From Prochlorococcus marinus str. MIT 9215 (GTDB lineage: Bacteria; Cyanobacteriota; Cyanobacteriia; PCC-6307; Cyanobiaceae), in contig CATBLW010000217.1 in NCBI GenBank assembly GCA_949486985.1, positions 1 to 6,939 of the forward strand: a DNA stretch of 6,939 bases, written 5' to 3'. Below, piece after piece: positions 6,133 to 6,939 of the stretch; the stretch's first letter is position 1; the number at the start of each line of letters is the position of its first letter. The notes beneath the pieces are model-generated. The model did no database searches, was not told the origin of the DNA, and saw nothing but the letters and a program-made list of their open reading frames with translations. The position numbers were made by a program, and so were the translations under genes.

Positions 6133-6161
6133 ATTATCGAATTGCTCTCGACCCGGACGAA
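6133..6161 (-). promoter_or_regulatory. Candidate ftsZ promoter
   Basis: On the minus strand, GATAAT (6133-6138) matches five of six bases of the sigma-70 -10 box. A TTCGTC (6156-6161) lies 17 bp upstream but is a poor -35. It lies in the 131-bp ftsQ-ftsZ gap and would start a leader of about 65 nt containing the hairpins. This is weak evidence; ftsZ could also be read through from ftsQ. Confidence 0.27.
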
Positions 6162-6191
6162 TCCCTTAGACAGCTTGCTATCAGAATGATT

Positions 6192-6939
6192 TCAGGCGTC
6201 AGGCTTGGCCTTTTTGGGCATTTGCAGCTCCGGTTTGGCAGGGTCACTCAAGTCAATGGTTGTTCCAGTTTTATGGCGAAAACTTGGCGGCAATGTGCGA
6301 CTTAGATGGGCGATGGCCTCGAGTTGTTGCTCAAGATTGCCCGCATTGGCACCCAAATAGATGAGTCCAAGGCCCTTGGTTCGCAAGCTCAGGTCACCGC
6401 TCGCAGCGATAACGATCCTTTCCAGTGGACTCCCAAGTTGATCGCGTTGCTCAAGAACTTGTGAGATGTTCATTCGCTGACTCGCCATCCAACCATCCAC
6501 CGTTATGGAAGTGGCGGGTCGTTCTCCTTGCTTGGCAACACTGAGTTCCATCCATTGCCCAAACCCATCAACCATTCCCCGTTCCTTGCCGTTTCTGGAT
6601 CGCCGCAGCGCATAGGCGATGGGCTTTCGCTCTCTCAGGTCTAACTCCAGTGCTGGTGGCAATAAGCGACGGTGCACAACAACAGACTTGACCGGGAGTT
6701 GCTGCAGAAGGGTCTCTTCCAGTTCTTTGGGGTTGAGGCCCAAAAGAGGCTGTGGAAAATTCAGTCCACCAGCTTGGATGACTGCAGCCAACTGAAGATT
6801 GGGACTGCCTTTAATTTTGATTTGTTCAGAACTGGTTAGCGTCCAGCCCTGACTGAGAAGCAACCAACCAAGGCTGCCTGTGACAGACGCAAACACGATC
6901 ACTCTCCAGAGGTTGATCGTGCGTTCGCGGCGGTTTTGT
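6192..6939 (-). CDS. ftsQ: Cell division protein FtsQ (5' end outside window)
   Basis: Bitopic division protein of the FtsQ/DivIB family, part of the divisome linking the cytoplasmic ring to septal wall synthesis. The frame is open to the right edge, so the true start lies beyond 6939; a GTG at 6900-6902 is internal, since the residues before it (QNRRERTINLWR) form the basic cytoplasmic stretch expected ahead of the membrane segment. Counted from the edge, 248 residues are visible: a membrane helix at about 13-34 (VIVFASVTGSLGWLLL), a POTRA-type domain at about 36-107 including an LPVKSVVVHRRLLP segment, then the beta domain, ending in a basic PKKAKPDA tail. FtsQ sequences diverge strongly, so the call also rests on its position just upstream of ftsZ, the usual cyanobacterial order. 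Confidence 0.92.
   Translation of the reverse strand, partial: QNRRERTINLWRVIVFASVTGSLGWLLLSQGWTLTSSEQIKIKGSPNLQLAAVIQAGGLNFPQPLLGLNPKELEETLLQQLPVKSVVVHRRLLPPALELDLRERKPIAYALRRSRNGKERGMVDGFGQWMELSVAKQGERPATSITVDGWMASQRMNISQVLEQRDQLGSPLERIVIAASGDLSLRTKGLGLIYLGANAGNLEQQLEAIAHLSRTLPPSFRHKTGTTIDLSDPAKPELQMPKKAKPDA
6894..6921. repeat. 8-bp perfect inverted repeat within ftsQ
   Basis: CACGATCA (6894-6901) and TGATCGTG (6914-6921) are exact inverted copies separated by 12 nt. The spacer itself can pair CTC with GAG, extending the hairpin with a 2-nt bulge. It lies in the part of ftsQ that encodes the junction between the basic N-terminus and the membrane helix. It could be an RNA hairpin or a protein site, or chance under coding constraint. 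Confidence 0.35.

Overview
The window looks like a chromosomal segment of a marine picocyanobacterium of the Synechococcus/Prochlorococcus group. The inference rests on the side-by-side clpR and clpP3 genes, a ftsQ-ftsZ pair, FtsZ ending in a conserved IPEFLRQRQF-type tail, and gene order and protein character I associate with that group. Base composition appears roughly balanced by eye; I did not compute it. All recognisable genes are core housekeeping genes. I see no mobile element, CRISPR array, tRNA or defence island.

Layout. (1) Positions 1-140: a short AT-rich non-coding end. (2) Positions 141-2646, minus strand: a compact likely operon read as PIN-TRAM membrane protein, then clpR, then clpP3. 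ClpP3 has the full Ser-His-Asp triad. ClpR has lost Ser and Asp and carries the short insertion typical of ClpR. (3) A 96-bp divergent gap, then hemW (radical SAM, HemN-like) on the plus strand. (4) panB on the minus strand, converging on hemW with a 149-bp tail-to-tail overlap. (5) The SRP RNA gene (ffs) on the plus strand, in the short gap between panB and ftsZ. (6) Positions 4903-6939, minus strand: ftsQ (runs off the right edge) followed by ftsZ, with a structured leader between them.

Functions. The left block supplies the ClpP3/R proteolytic core, which is known in cyanobacteria to work with ClpC, plus a predicted membrane-anchored nuclease. The middle holds a heme-trafficking or heme-synthesis-related enzyme, the first step of pantothenate/CoA synthesis, and the RNA of the co-translational targeting machinery. 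The right block is the division gene cluster.

I did not find a convincing undescribed system. The points most worth a second look are the hemW/panB overlap, where each gene's variable tail lies antisense to the other's conserved core; the PIN-TRAM/clpR/clpP3 linkage, which recalls the yacL-clpC neighbourhood of Firmicutes; and two overlapping, mutually exclusive hairpins in the ftsZ leader.
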